The notes below the pieces were generated by a model. The model had not been told where the DNA came from. It made no database searches and was given only the letters and a program-made list of their open reading frames with translations. From Gordionus sp. m RMFG-2023 (Eukaryota > Nematomorpha > Gordioida > Chordodea > Parachordodidae): a stretch of 64,000 nucleotides of DNA. Below are positions 24,870 through 37,600 of the stretch, in pieces. The position numbers and the translations under genes are program-made. The stretch's first letter is position 1. Each line of letters opens with the position of its first letter. Where the stretch lies: the NCBI RefSeq assembly GCF_954871325.1, contig NC_088777.1:6363366-6427365 (forward strand), in the 5' to 3' direction.

Positions 24870-25270
24870 TTTCACACTTTAATTTTAAATGTCAAATTTT
24901 AAATTACTTATATTTCTTATGTTATTTAACTAACAATATTTTTTATATTTACATTTTTATTTAATAAAATCTAAAATAAATAAAATATATATTAAAAACA
25001 ATAAATTCGAATATTCGTCTATAAATTAGCAAAACGTTCTAATAAAATAACTCCTGAAAACTGGAATATGAATTATATGGCCGGTAGATTGGTTTGCCGT
25101 ATTTAGAAAACGTCATCCACAACTCTTAATAAAATTTCTGCAGGCGACAAGTCTAACTCGAGCTTATGGTTTAAATGCAGATAATGTTAAATTATTTTTC
25201 GATTATCTAACTTGTCTAATGGATTTATAAATTTGAATCTCATAACACATAAATGCTGATAAACAGGCGC
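24870..25270 (+). mobile_element. pogo/Tigger-like transposase DNA-binding fragment, left arm
   Basis: A translated stretch reads DWFAVFRKRHPQL after one frameshift, then ATSLTRAYGLNADNVKLFF. This is the CENP-B-type helix-turn-helix end seen in pogo/Tigger transposases of the Tc1/mariner superfamily (compare the usual WxxxFxxRxPxLSxRxPEATSxARAxGFN pattern). The DDE catalytic domain is absent. The whole arm, including AT-rich flank, recurs inverted at 27.07-27.54 kb. Confidence 0.6.
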
Positions 25271-25629
25271 TACAATTGCCTAAAAACCAACAAATTTATT
25301 TAAAAGGGTAATAAACTGTTCTATTTAAAGATCAAAACTAGCGAGAGGAATGAATAGAAGAGTCCAAACTACGTTAGAGATCTATCGATGAAATGGAACA
25401 ATGTGATATAGATTATCTAAAATAAGTATTTTGCAATTGAATCTTGTAGACAAAAATCTTCCAACTAATTATCAATTCAGCTTCTTGCATCTTCTTGATG
25501 CATTTTTAACACCTTAGAGCAGATAGACTTATTATTTGGAAAATTTTCTCTATATTGTTTCCTAGGGAAAATAAAAAATAAGGTTAAACATTTCTCTATA
25601 GCATTTATAGATATATTTAGGGTTATAAA

Positions 25630-26996
25630 TAGACCTGTGCGCCGGCTTTTTGATTATGCTAAAACGCAGCCGTTTAAGAAAATCACGCCGGCGCGCCACC
25701 GATTTCGGCCAGCGCAGATATTTCTTTCATATTTTATATCTTTTTATTCTAATAATTGGTCAACATCTCTTGTAATATTTTAATATCAATCAAGATTTTG
25801 ATGAATTTTTATTTTCTAATATTTTAAAATCATAATTATATTGACGTCATTATAGAATTCAATCAATCAAAAATCTAAAATTCCATAATTTACCATAATT
25901 TTACATATTTTTAAAATGGATGTATCTACATTTAATAATTTTATAAATAATTTTAGTATCCTAAATCTGGATAATAAAAAATCGATAGTCTGTAAATTTT
26001 TTGCAAAAGAATTAGAGAAATTATTATTGCTCTAAGATATAAAACTGCAGAGGTTGAATTTGAATACGAGGAATATCAAATAAAATGTCTAAATACAATA
26101 GATTTAACATCAGACATGTTAGATCTTGACAACATTGATCCATATCCGGGTACCCGTTTTCAAATTGGTAATTCCAATGATAATAATAACAATAATTCCA
26201 CGCATATGAAAACCTTAAAATTAAATGTCCCAACACGTTGGCATAGTATATTAATTATTGGCTTCTCTTTTAGATCCAAGATTTTAATAATTGACAATTG
26301 TGTCAAAGTATTTAATAGAGTAATCAGCTTCAGAATTTATAATAAAACATCTTAAACTTATAAAGAATGATGAATCAGTTAGTAAATATAGCTAATGAGG
26401 ATGAAGATGAATGATTAAATTCAGGTTATTTTACAAAATTGACAAATATACATTCAACAAATATAAATTATGATTCAAAGTAGGTGACTTAGAACAAGAA
26501 CCACAGTTTTCTTGGAAAACGACATTCACAAGATATGGACGTTCTAAATTTTTGGAGAGAAGATATGAGTGAACTTCCAAATCTTTTCAGGCTCGACAAA
26601 AAAATTCTTTCATTCGGCGACTAGCACATCTAGTGAAAGAGTTTTCTCTACCGCTGGATTGAAGTTAAAGGAGATCATCATTATGTCCCGAAAATTTAAA
26701 TAAAATAATTTTATACATGATAATTAAAAAATTACAAAATCGATTTTGGATATAATAAGTATTCTGTTAAATGAATATTAAAAAATATGCCGAGTTATTT
26801 GTAGAATAGTGTATACTTATTTTTTTTTTTTTAAAAATTAATAAGCAATTAAAAAAATTTATGTTATAAAATTTATAACTGCGCCGATTTACGCCGATTT
26901 ATTGTCGGCGGCTAAAAATCGGCGCACTGCCGGCCGTCGATTAGATTTTTTGAAAATTGCGCCGGCCACCGATAGTTACGTCGTCACACAGGACTA
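25630..26996 (+). mobile_element. hAT transposon relic
   Basis: A 1,367-bp element with ends TAGACCTGTGCGCCGG and, inverted, TAGTCCTGTGTGACGACG. The flanking 8-mers GTTATAAA and ATTATAAG match at 6 positions, consistent with a hAT 8-bp duplication. Transposase remnants are NVPTRWHSILII (near 26220) and the C-terminal dimerisation-domain signature SSERVFSTAGLKLKE (near 26630). The N-terminal BED finger and most of the catalytic domain are gone, and frames are broken. Repeated CGCCGATTT words fill both subterminal regions. Confidence 0.8.
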
Positions 26997-27069
26997 ATTA
27001 TAAGTGTTTTACGTTCTGTTGATGTCAGAAAACCGACTTGCTTAGAATTTCTTTCTGCAACATTATTTT

Positions 27070-27540
27070 GCTAGTTTTTGGACTGTTTAAACTTCTGTTT
27101 TAGCAGCATTCGCATTCCATATATTGTGAGGTTCAAATTTATATAGATCAATTAGATATCGAAAAATAATTTGACATTATCTGCATTAAAATCATTATCT
27201 CTAGTTAGACTTGTCGCCTCCAGCAATATTATTGTTAGTTGTGGATGACATTTTCTAAAGGCGGTAAACCAATCTTCAACAGCCATACAATTATTCCAGC
27301 AATCAGAAGTTTTTTTATTGTAACTTTTGGACAATTGATAGGCGAATATTCGAATCTATTATTTTTAATAAATATAAATTTATTTAATTAAGATTTTATT
27401 ATTTATAATCAAATAAACCTTCATAATAATAAGCAAATTAAATAAACTTTTCATAACATAAATATTGTTAATTAAATAAAATTAAAATATAAGAAATTAA
27501 AAATTTGAAAATTAAAATTAAAGTGAGGAAATTCTAAATT
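27070..27540 (-). mobile_element. pogo/Tigger-like transposase DNA-binding fragment, right arm
   Basis: On the minus strand this reads EDWFTAFRKCHPQLTII and then EATSLTRDNDFNADNVKLFF. It is a diverged, inverted copy of the arm at 24.87-25.27 kb, including the AT-rich flank beyond the coding part. Only the helix-turn-helix portion remains. The two arms face each other around the hAT relic. Confidence 0.6.
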
Positions 27541-28322
27541 TCGCTTTACTGTATTGCATTTTGCATGGAATAGAAAATCTAAGGTATATATATTAAATAA
27601 TTAATTAAATAAAGTATTCTTGTTTGATAATTTTTACAATAAAATTTTATTATCTTATAAATAATATAATCAATATAATTTTTTTAACTGGGCGAGGTTT
27701 CTTAGGTCTATAATTAAGCATTTATGAATGTATGAAAAAATATATATTGCTAAATATTGCTTAATTCACAAATACTGAATGGTAATTTTAAAGCTAATAG
27801 GAGTCTATGATATTTTAAATAATATTTTACCAGTGACTTTATTTTATTCGCCATTTTACCCCCTGGAGTTAGCTTAAATTGATTTAATACAGTAACAATT
27901 GTAATATAAATTATTATGCATATAAAAAAAATATGGATATTTTCAAGAATAAATATTCCAAGAGGATGTATTTTCCTGAATTTTTTTTAAAGTGGTTTCC
28001 TAGGATTTTATTCTTGGGGTTTTTGCGATATTTTCCCTTTACACATACATCTATATCAAGTTTTAATTCTAAATACCAATTTTTTTTATCTTCATATGGT
28101 TTTTTAAAGATTTGGGGATAAATAAAATTTTTATAAAAGTTTGCATAGAGATGTAAATAAACCAAAATTATGATAATAACAAATTTTATTATAAAAAATA
28201 TATCTAAAAAATCTGCTACATTTATAATTTTTAATTCAATGTATATTATTAATAATTAATTTTATGTGAATTATCTTTTTTTAAATTAAATATACCACTT
28301 GATTCCAAAAATTTTTTTATAG

Positions 28323-28349
28323 TAGCCACTGAACTCCCTCAAAAATCAA
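28323..28349 (+). CDS. 27-nt micro-exon, gene B
   Basis: The exon follows AATTTTTTTATAG and precedes GTATATTA. In phase 1 it reads x-ATELPQKS and leaves one base. It is the paralogue of the 30-base gene A exon at 5493, sharing the TCAAAAAT word and the donor. The 3-base length difference leaves the frame intact. Confidence 0.45.
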
Positions 28350-28676
28350 GTATATTATTTTATAATTTTAATAAGTGAAATGACTTCCCAAAATAAATTT
28401 GGTAATCCCAAAATAATTTAAAAAGAAAATTGTAGAATATGCTATATACATATATATTATTATTTGAATAAAATATTATTAACTGTTACATTATTTAACT
28501 TATAGTATAATCTCCAAACCATATATTATTAACAAATATTTAAACGGAAACTTTATCGAGTCACCACATTTAAAATATCTAAACATTTATTTAATATCAT
28601 TTTTTTGAGATATTTGTATTTTTGTAAAAATTCTTTGTTAATCCTAAATTAAACTATATATATTCAAAAGCCTTAA

Positions 28677-30901
28677 CCATTTCGGTCTCGGTAGTGCAAA
28701 TATAAAACTACCCTCATTCCTTTATATATTCTAAAGGAGTTTAACATATAAAATGAAACCACCACTAATATATATAAAAAGATATTCTTAAGGTTTATTT
28801 TTTAATTTTTTTTTCGCGCATTTATTTCAATTTTTAACAGTGATTTTTCTTAAAATTCCAAATTTTAATTATAAGTAAGTATATTTATCAAATATTTTTA
28901 AAAATATATATTCCTCACTATTTTATTTATCTTTCTAATATTTATTTTGCTCAAATAAATAATATTTATTTATTATTTTGAACTTTTTAATGTAATAGAT
29001 CAAACTAACCATTATTTGAAACAATATTTTTAATATTTTTGTTTTTAAATAATTGATAAATTTTGCCATCTCATTTTGCAATAATTTTAGCTTGTTATAA
29101 ATTATTGATGATTATCTGGACTTTCCATCTGAAGCTTCTTCGTTAGACAACTCATCGACTGATTCCGAAGATGATTATGAATGGATACACGTTACCAAAT
29201 TGATAGTGATGATTATGAATGAATCGGATACACCTTATCAAAATTGAAATTGATGACAATGACAAGTCGGAACAAGATATATATGATCAATCTACAAACC
29301 ATAATAATCCTATCTGGTCCAAGAATATTCTTTACAACCAGCATTTGAATTTCATAAAGTATCAGGTCTAATATCATTCTTAAAAACGGACCCATTGTAT
29401 CCATAATATATATAAAAAATTTATTAATGATTCTCTAATAATATAATTACATTCATTAACAATTTATATGCCCAAAAATATTAAATATCAATCAACAAGT
29501 TCTACAGAAAATAAGAAAATTTTTATGTCTTCATATACCTTTTGGAATTAAAGCTATAATAAACAAAGATTATTCGAGTTCTAAATCAGAATTCCATAAC
29601 AATTTATTTTTATTCATAATGAAAGTAAAACGATTTATTTGGGTTATGGTCCACATCCATATAAATGACAATATTTTAGAACCATCGAACAATGATGAAA
29701 ATTATGATAAATTATACAAAATAAAACCATTTATTGATAATATCCGTTTCTCATGCTTGAAATATTTTCTTCCCTTGGAATATCCAGTAATTGATGAAGG
29801 AATGAATGATTAGATTCAAAGGCCGTATAGGATTTAGGCAATAAAAACCTAAGAAACCTGCAAAACACGGTTTCAAGACAATGTGTGAATTTTGTCATTA
29901 TTTATTTCGACTAGACTATATTTTTATGGATGATATGCGATAATGGATATGGGAGAAAATAAAGAGGTTGAAAGTAATATAGGTTATAATGTTGTGACAA
30001 AGTTTGATGTAGGATTTCAAAATAAATATTTTTCGATAATTATTTTACAAATTATACTCTAATAGTCGATTTAAAAAAGAAAAGTATATATGCTACCCAT
30101 AAAGAATATGGAAACAAAATTAACAATATGTGTGAGTTTGAGAAGTAACATAAATACGATAAGTATAATTAAATGGCGAGATAATCGGGACGTATTTATA
30201 ATGTTCAATCATATTGATCCGAGATCAGTGGATACTGTGAAGAGAAAAAATAAAAAAAGGGGAAGTATTTGACGTAAAACTTTTAAAGATGATAAAGATA
30301 TATAATAAATTTATGGGATCTGTTGATAATTTACCATTAAAATCTTTATATAAGCCGAAGTGGCGAAATAGTAGCTGCCAATATTCTTTTGGCTGATAGT
30401 TGCGGCTATTATCAATTCATTCATACAATATTTTTACATACAATAAACTCATTGAAAGAATTCCTAAGACAAATAAATGCTAGCGAAGTGGTACCCTGAA
30501 AAAATGTTGATAGGGATGATAATATTCAGATTAATAATAGTTATAATCAATGCAAAAAATAATAAGCCTTATATCCATCCAGAAATTATACTAAAAAACT
30601 CAGCTCACCATTTTCAGTCAGGAATCTCCCGAAGGTGTCCCTCTGTAGTACAAAGTTAAATCCCAGAAGAACAAGGTGTTCGTGCAAATCATGCAATATA
30701 TCAGTAGGTCTAAAAAAAATAGAAACTGTTTCGAAAGTTTTCATAGGGTGTCAATGAATAATTTAAAACCACCAAGGAGAGCCGCCATTTTAAATTAAAA
30801 ATACTTTTTAGTGTCTTATATTACTATATATGAACCAATAAAAAAATAACTAAATATCGTGTTGCATCATATTAATTTTATAAGGAAGGAAACTTAAAGG
30901 A
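28677..30901 (+). mobile_element. piggyBac-like transposon relic flanked by TTAA
   Basis: The 2,225-bp insert is flanked by TTAA at 28673-28676 and 30902-30905. The uninterrupted paralogous sequence in gene A (around 5846-5860, AAAAGCATTAAGGGTCAGTT) shows one TTAA at the same point, so this is a clean filled/empty site pair. Protein remnants fit a piggyBac transposase: an acidic N-terminal stretch (SEASSLDNSSTDSEDDYEW near 29130), NNIITFINNLYAQK (near 29440), then YDKLYKIKPFIDNI and DEGMND followed, after a stop, by GRIGFRQ. Many stops make it inactive. Confidence 0.8.
29619..29813 (+). pseudogene. piggyBac transposase fragment (central DDE region)
   Basis: A 64-codon frame whose second half, YDKLYKIKPFIDNI then PVIDEGMND, matches the piggyBac block that includes the first catalytic Asp (consensus D-E-x-M). 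Homology continues past the stop codon with FKGRIGFRQ-like and PKKPAKHGFK-like sequence. The N-terminal half (RFIWVMVHIHINDN) fits the preceding RFxxIxxxLHFNDN block. Confidence 0.65.
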
Positions 30902-30985
30902 TTAATGGTCAGTTAAAATCAATATTAATATTTAATTTGGATATAATTAGCTAGTATGATATCGTTAATATTTGGACCACCATAA

Positions 30986-31198
30986 AGTGCAATTAAACAG
31001 CTCAATTTGACCCAATTTTTAAAAACGGCTAACTCAATATTTTATCCAGAAAAATATTACACCAGCCTGAAGTTGCTCATAGATGGCAAAGTTTGGACAT
31101 CTATTAGCAAGATCTCGAAACTTATACAAAATTTTTCTGGGTAAATAACAGAGTTAGCCGTTTTTAGATTGGCTCAAATCGAGCCATTTAACAAAACT
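30986..31198. mobile_element. Mutator-like MITE, copy 2
   Basis: A 213-bp copy of the inverted-repeat family at the same paralogous site as copy 1 in gene A, so the insertion probably predates the gene duplication. The arms read AATTAAACAGCTCAATTTG and CAAATCGAGCCATTTAAC, with AAAAACGGCTAACTC inside. Flanking 10-mers no longer match. Confidence 0.65.
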
Positions 31199-31380
31199 AA
31201 TAGTTACGATATGAGTCGATAAAAATATTTGAGGCAAACTGGCAAATGTCTAAGTATATAATAGACTTCTTGAATAGTTAATTTTCATAAATGGATCCAT
31301 TATTGATAACTTGATCATAAATTTTAGAATTTATTCAAAATAATTATATTCGTTATCTCAAATATATTTTTATTAACAGT

Positions 31381-31439
31381 TAGCCGTAGTCACCCAAGGC
31401 AGAGCGAACCAGTAGCTGAAGAGCCTAAATCAATCTGAT
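31381..31439 (+). CDS. Terminal coding exon, gene B
   Basis: After TTTTTATTAACAG the phase 1 frame reads x-SRSHPRQSEPVAEEPKSI and TGA. It is nearly identical to the gene A terminal exon: Arg and Ser codons changed synonymously and IV became VA. The following 3' region also aligns with gene A to about 31750. Confidence 0.6.
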
Positions 31440-31759
31440 TCTAAAATTTATATTTTATTGGTATTTTTAATATAATTGGATTAAATCAAACTCTATTTAA
31501 TCATGTGATTTAAAAAAATTATATATTATATTTGGGTATTACTTTATTTTATTGGGTCATTTTAGAAAATTTACAAATTATATCCATATGTAATGATTTG
31601 TTTTTTATTTTGGAAATTATATCAATTTTTTTCCTTATTATATTTTGATAATATATAGTTTGATAACACTGTCATTTACATGAATTGTAATAAATCGGCA
31701 AGGCATGAAACTGATTTATTGAAAGATTCGTTATTTTAAAAATAACTTTGTTTTAGTAA

Positions 31760-34610
31760 GGTCTAATAATAAATCAATAGTAAATGACCTTGTAAATTAA
31801 ATTTTTTTAGATTTTTATTAATATAAAATTTAAAAGAATAAAAATTTAGGAATTATAAAAAACACCAGGGGTACCTATTATCTTTATGTGTCATAAGCTT
31901 CTTTATTTTTAGATTTTTTTAAAATTATGTTAGTTCTAAGAGACAAACTAGTTGCTTCTAAAGTTCCTTTAAAATTAGGTCGATTGTTTTTATTCAAAAT
32001 AATCCGTGTTTAAAATGGCTAATACACACTTTCGAAGAAAAAAGCATAATGAGGCATGGAAGTTTTTTGATGGAAGAGATAAAACTTAGATAGGATGGCG
32101 GTATCAAGGAAGATTAATATTTTCAAAAATAGTGTTTAATTAATAAAATAAAATCTAAAAAATAATATATTAAACTCTTCCATATAGCTGCTTGAACATG
32201 TTGAGCATCTTATTCTATAAGTTGTGGCATTTTTCTCCATTTTCACGCTATTATAACAACACACGTGAAACTCATGATCTTTTAAAAAAGCCATGGTTCT
32301 TGTATATGAAATTATCTTGTTATATTTATGTAATCGATAAAAGGAGGAAAAAAATATTTGTTAAGTTTAAAAAAATATGAAATTCTTAAAAATTTTGAGT
32401 AATGAAACATTGAATTCACCAAATACCTTAAATATTTATTTCATTAAAATAAAAAATTTAGAGAATAGTAAAAATTATAAATATTGCATATTCGTTTATA
32501 AACTTTTATATAAATTAATTATTATTAAACTATTTATAATTTGATCAATTGTAGGATGAAATGTTTTAAAAATATAGAGATGATTATAATATTATAGCTT
32601 TATTCATTGTATTCATCACTATACATCCTCCTTGTTAAAATTATTTGAGTTTTTAGCACTTCTGGTAGCTTTAAATTAGGAATATTTTAATATAAATTTC
32701 TAGTCTTATTGCTTTATTTCGAATGAAGGTAGAAGTCATAAAAGATACAGAAAACTTGGAATCTTCAATTATTTTTTAAGCTCATAAATTAAAATGTTTC
32801 TACTTTAAAGATACAATGAGAGCACCATTGTATCAAAGAAATCAAAGCAGATTTAACATTTTAAATTATACCAGAATCTCAGTTGAAGATAACTGAGAAG
32901 GTTGTTTTTGCCTTATAAAGATCAGGAGTAGCTTATCTTAATCATATAGCTATCTAAGATCATTTTTCATTACCTTGATAGGCACGTGAAAAAGACTTAA
33001 TCTCATTTGGTCAGAAAATAACTTTGACCAAGATCAACTGCTGTCTTTGCAATGCAAACTAATAATTTGTTACCAATCTCCCATTTTTTCTTAGCTAAAA
33101 ATGATATTTTCATAAAGGAGTAAATTCACAATGGGAAAAAATCCCCCACCCGCCCCGATTCCCTGCTTATGTTTTAAAATAAAAAAATGACAATTTGCCC
33201 CAGTTTTTTCAAAATACTTAATTTCTGGTCAGCTTTTTATATATATTATTATATCTGTTAATTGTCATATTTAAAATATAATGAGTTATAGTTATAATAG
33301 TATAAAATAATTGGAAAAATTCATATTGTATTATCATATAAAGAAGTGAATTTATGGATAATATGATATTTATTAAAAATGTTGATAATTATTTAATAAA
33401 TATTAGGATAAACATGATCCTTTTAAATAGTTTTATCTGCCAAAGGATTTTAATTTAAAGAATTAATGATCTGAATGCTATTTTTAAAACATACTCAGTG
33501 TAATAATTATGGAGACATTTCTTTTACGAAATTTAATTTAATCCAATTTTTCTTATAAGCTAGTATATTACTATAAAAAAGGTCTCAAATTAAAATATTT
33601 AATTTGAGTATATTTTATCTGAAACATGGCTATAAATGACAGATCTAAAAGAAATTTTATCCATGTTAAATCTTTAATTAAAGGGGCTTCTGATTTTATA
33701 ATATAATTTATACTCACACAATCTTAAAATATAATATTCTTGAAACATTTTTCATTAAATTATTATATTAAAAATTAATTTAATATTTTGTATTATAGAT
33801 TATCCCTCCCCCTCTCTCATTAAAAAATAAACATTTTAAGATAATAATATTCTTCCATTTTATATAATATTTAAGAAATATATTTTAACAAATAGATATA
33901 ATTTTTATAATAAGTAGGTTTTAAAGAAGTAGTTAATATAAGGAGAAGTCATTATAAATAGATGATTAAGGGATGATTATGAAAGTTTTCCAGGAGATAT
34001 AAGGAGGTTATTTCTTAAATGAGGGTGATGATAGGAGTAAAGCCAATAGTTTACCTTTCGTAGAGGAGATGGGGATGGGGGTAGTTTTTAAAATAGGATG
34101 AAAAAATCTCTAAATTCTTATAATATTTTATAAAATTCTTTTTCTGATTCTAGAATCTATTGGTACAAGTCTAGATATGAAAATACCAACAATTCATAAA
34201 GCTATCTTTTGAACTCAAGAATTACTAAATTTATGAAATTTCTTAACAGTATTTAACTATTTTCTTTAAGTTCTTAAACATCTGCTCTTTATATAGTTTT
34301 TACTAAATCAATGTATGTAATACTATAGAGGCGTATAACCAACTCATCGCAAACTTACCACTTCTCGTAAATATCTTTTTAAGCTAGTAAAAATCCCCTC
34401 ACACCCTACATATATTGAACCCCCTCCTCCCCCAAAAATATATAAAATATAGCGCTATAAAGAAGAATTTGAAAGAAAAACTTGTAAAAGTTAATAACTT
34501 TTTAAAATAACGAATAATTTAAAATAATGGAGAACTAAAAACTTGAACTTTAAAAAAAAATTAATTGTTTTTCTAAATATATTATTTCAATAATTAATCC
34601 TTTTTTTATT
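31760..34610. other. AT-rich spacer between genes B and C
   Basis: Apart from a MITE-end-like piece near 33.1 kb and purine- or pyrimidine-rich tracts (33.8 and 34.0-34.1 kb), I recognise nothing here. Short open frames in this stretch have AT-driven composition and no family features. Confidence 0.4.
33085..33172. mobile_element. Right end of a hAT-like MITE relative
   Basis: TTAGCTAAAAATGATATTTT followed by a short G tract, a C tract and CCCTGCTTATG parallels the last 90 bases of the element at 8554-9760 (TTAGCTAAAAATGATAATTA ... GCTACGCCTATG). The left end was not found. Confidence 0.4.
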
Positions 34611-34614
34611 TGAA

Positions 34615-37600
34615 ACCTCGCATAGTGAGCATCTTTCTCGCTCGTTGCTCAATTTTTCTGACACACATATTCCATCATTAATTCGCTATTTTTTCTCATC
34701 AATCAACAGACCTCTCACAGGCGCTTTTGATTTATTATTGGCAGCAATTTTTTTTATACCTATGGCCATTCCCCATGAACGCAAAATCTGCCCATCCTGC
34801 CTGAAACCAATACATTTAACAAATGATTGAGAATTTTTTGTTCATGGACCAATCTCTAACAGGTGTCCGCATTCAAAACACACGCCTCTTTCTCAGATCA
34901 CTTACTCGCTTCCCCTCCCTCTCATAGATCCCCCTTAAACCAAGCAATTGGTGCCTCATTCTCAGATATTTTTCTTAACTCCACAAAACCAAGTATCATA
35001 ACGAGAATACACAAAGGAGTCAGAATACAAGTAGCTAAATCTCTCAGCAACTGCATATCTTCTCTTTTGCAAAATTTTAACAAAGAAGAAGAATGGTTAA
35101 AATTTCTAAACTTCAGGTACAATACTTTCAAAATACCTCACATATCACTCCAATAATCCTTAACTCAACAAATAAAAGATGCCTGTTTAAACATCCACAC
35201 TCATCTTCATGAGTCCCAAATCTCCATACATCCCAAAAACAAAAAAAAATAACCCCACTTCAACAAAATGCCTCATTGATTTCGAAGAAAATTGACAGTC
35301 TTAATATCAAAGGGGCCCTCAAACTCATTTCAACCAATGACACTCTGGCGGAATCCAATTTAGATACCTTAATTAAGCTTCGATCAAAGCATCCCACAAC
35401 AACATTTATGCCAATATTGCCGGAACCCTACTCCCATTGTGCAGCAGACTTCACACAGGAAGAAGTAAGGAAAGCAATCCTATCCTTTCATCGGGATTCG
35501 GCTCATGGTCTAGATGGGATTAGACCAATTTTTTTACAGGACATTACCTCTCCTGTGATCTGTACACAGGTTTCAATTCTCACTAAAATCACAAACTTAG
35601 TCAACAAAATCCTAAATGAGACGTACCCAGCTTTATTACCCCCTTACTCTTCGGTGCCAGACTCATCGCACTCCAAAAACCAAACAAGGACATTCGGCCC
35701 ATCGCCATTGGTTCAACTTACCGTAGATTGGTCGCTAAATATATCGCATCTAGAATCAAACACGATGCCGCACACATTCTAAGCCCCTACCAACTGGGTG
35801 TAGGGATACCGGGTGGGTGTGAAGCTGCTGTGCACTTAACAAGAATTCACCTTAAAAATAACCCAAAAAACGAATCCCCAGTAAAAATTGACTTCTCTAA
35901 CGCCTACAACACTTTTTCGCGCAACACGTTCCTACATTCAACTTGCTTCCATTTCCCCGCTTACACTAAATTTCTTTTCTCTTGCTACCAATCACCAACA
36001 ATCTTACAATTCAACAAAGAAAAGATACTTTCTGTCGAGGGTATCCAACAGGGTGACCCTCTCGGATCCCTTCTCTTTAGTCTTGGAATCAATGACATGA
36101 TAAAATCAATAAACTCTTCATGTACTCTATCGCTCCACGCTTGGTATATTGATGATGGAATCTTGAGTGGTCCCTGTAGGGAAATTGCCAAAGCAGTCAA
36201 CATAATTAAAGAAATGGGCACAGCCATTGGACTTTCGCTTAACCAGAGCAAATCTGAATTCTCACATTTAAATTCTAATGCTCCCAACACTCACGATTTC
36301 AAAATCACATCAAGTGTTGAATTAACACATCTAGGATCGCCTGTAGGAGGACACGAGGCAATAAGCACCTTTCTTCATTCCACACTTGACAAACTCCTTA
36401 AACTGGAGGACATCTTTACACTTCTTCCATCACACAAGTCCTTTTTTTTTGCTAAAAAATTTCTTTTTTATACCAAGGATTCTTTACGCACTTCGGTCAA
36501 CACCAATTTTTAAATATCCTATTTCTCTCCAAACTTACGAAAAAGGAATAAAGGAATTAACCGAAAAAATAGTAAATATCAGATTCAACGAAACCGATTG
36601 GGCCCAAGCAACTCTTCCAACCAAATTTGGTGGTCTCGGCATCAGATCTCCACATGACTTAGCAATAATTACTTTCATATCGAGTAGTCTCTTGACAAAG
36701 CCAATAACCACCGTCCATAATTCTAAAGAAGACCTTTCCTTAATCGTGGCTATGGATATTTGGAAAACAAGGATAAATGCTGATTCTCATCCCCCCACAA
36801 CCCATAGACAGAAAGACTGGGATACACCAGTGGTTGCTCGCTGCGTTGAAACTCTCTTATCTAGCATGCAATCTACCGACCGCACCTTATTCTCTTCCCT
36901 GCTCAATGGTACGGGACATGAGTTTCTTGAGGCCATCCCATCTACCAATCTTCAGCTTCAACTATCCAACAATGAATTTACCCACGCCATCGGCATTCGT
37001 CTAAATTGTTCCATCACTCACCCTCGCATCTGCTCAGGGTGCAACTCGCCAGTTGACTCAAAGGGTAGAAATAGTTTACATTGTCGCTCCTGCAATGGAC
37101 GATTCATCAGACACAAGCAATGTAATACAATCATCCAACATGCACTGAAATCCGCTCATTCCACTCTAGAATCACAGGGTCTTTTTATATCTGACGGTAA
37201 CGTCCTGACGAAATTTCTCAAATCCCATAGAGGAGAGGCCAACTTTTGGTATGGGACTATTCCTGTATTGACCCCTTGGCCCCATCCAACCACGCCATCA
37301 ACATCCTTGACCAGAAGGAACAACTTAAAACTTCTAAATACACAGAAATAATGAATGATCATTGCTTCATCCCTATCATAACAACCACTCTTGGCACCTT
37401 CGGCAAACTCGCCTTAGCATTTTTCAAAAACTTAGGATCACAAATCAGCAAACTCTCAGAAGAACCTCGAGAGGGTTTTTTTCTCCGTCAACGATTATCC
37501 ATAGCGATTCTCAAAGCTAATTATATCAGTTTCAATGGTAGTCTTCTAGCCAAAGAGCTATCCTAGACAACACTTACGTCCCTTTTTCATTTTTGTTTCC

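Larger units (their letters stand above)
13935..31439 (+). other. Gene B: micro-exon gene with signal peptide
   Basis: The only gene of the array with both ends in view. It runs from a signal-peptide first exon to a terminal exon conserved with gene A. Candidate exons are 64 (first), 21, 36, 45, 33, 27, 27 and 59 coding bases. Internal ones are symmetric in phase 1. Introns hold an antisense retrotransposon (15.4-18.0 kb), a TIR element with a tRNA-like core, a hAT relic between inverted pogo-like fragments, and a piggyBac relic. Known families with this plan (schistosome MEGs, aphid bicycle genes) encode secreted effectors, which suggests but does not prove such a role. More micro-exons may be missed and the exon chain is inferred. 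Confidence 0.5.
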
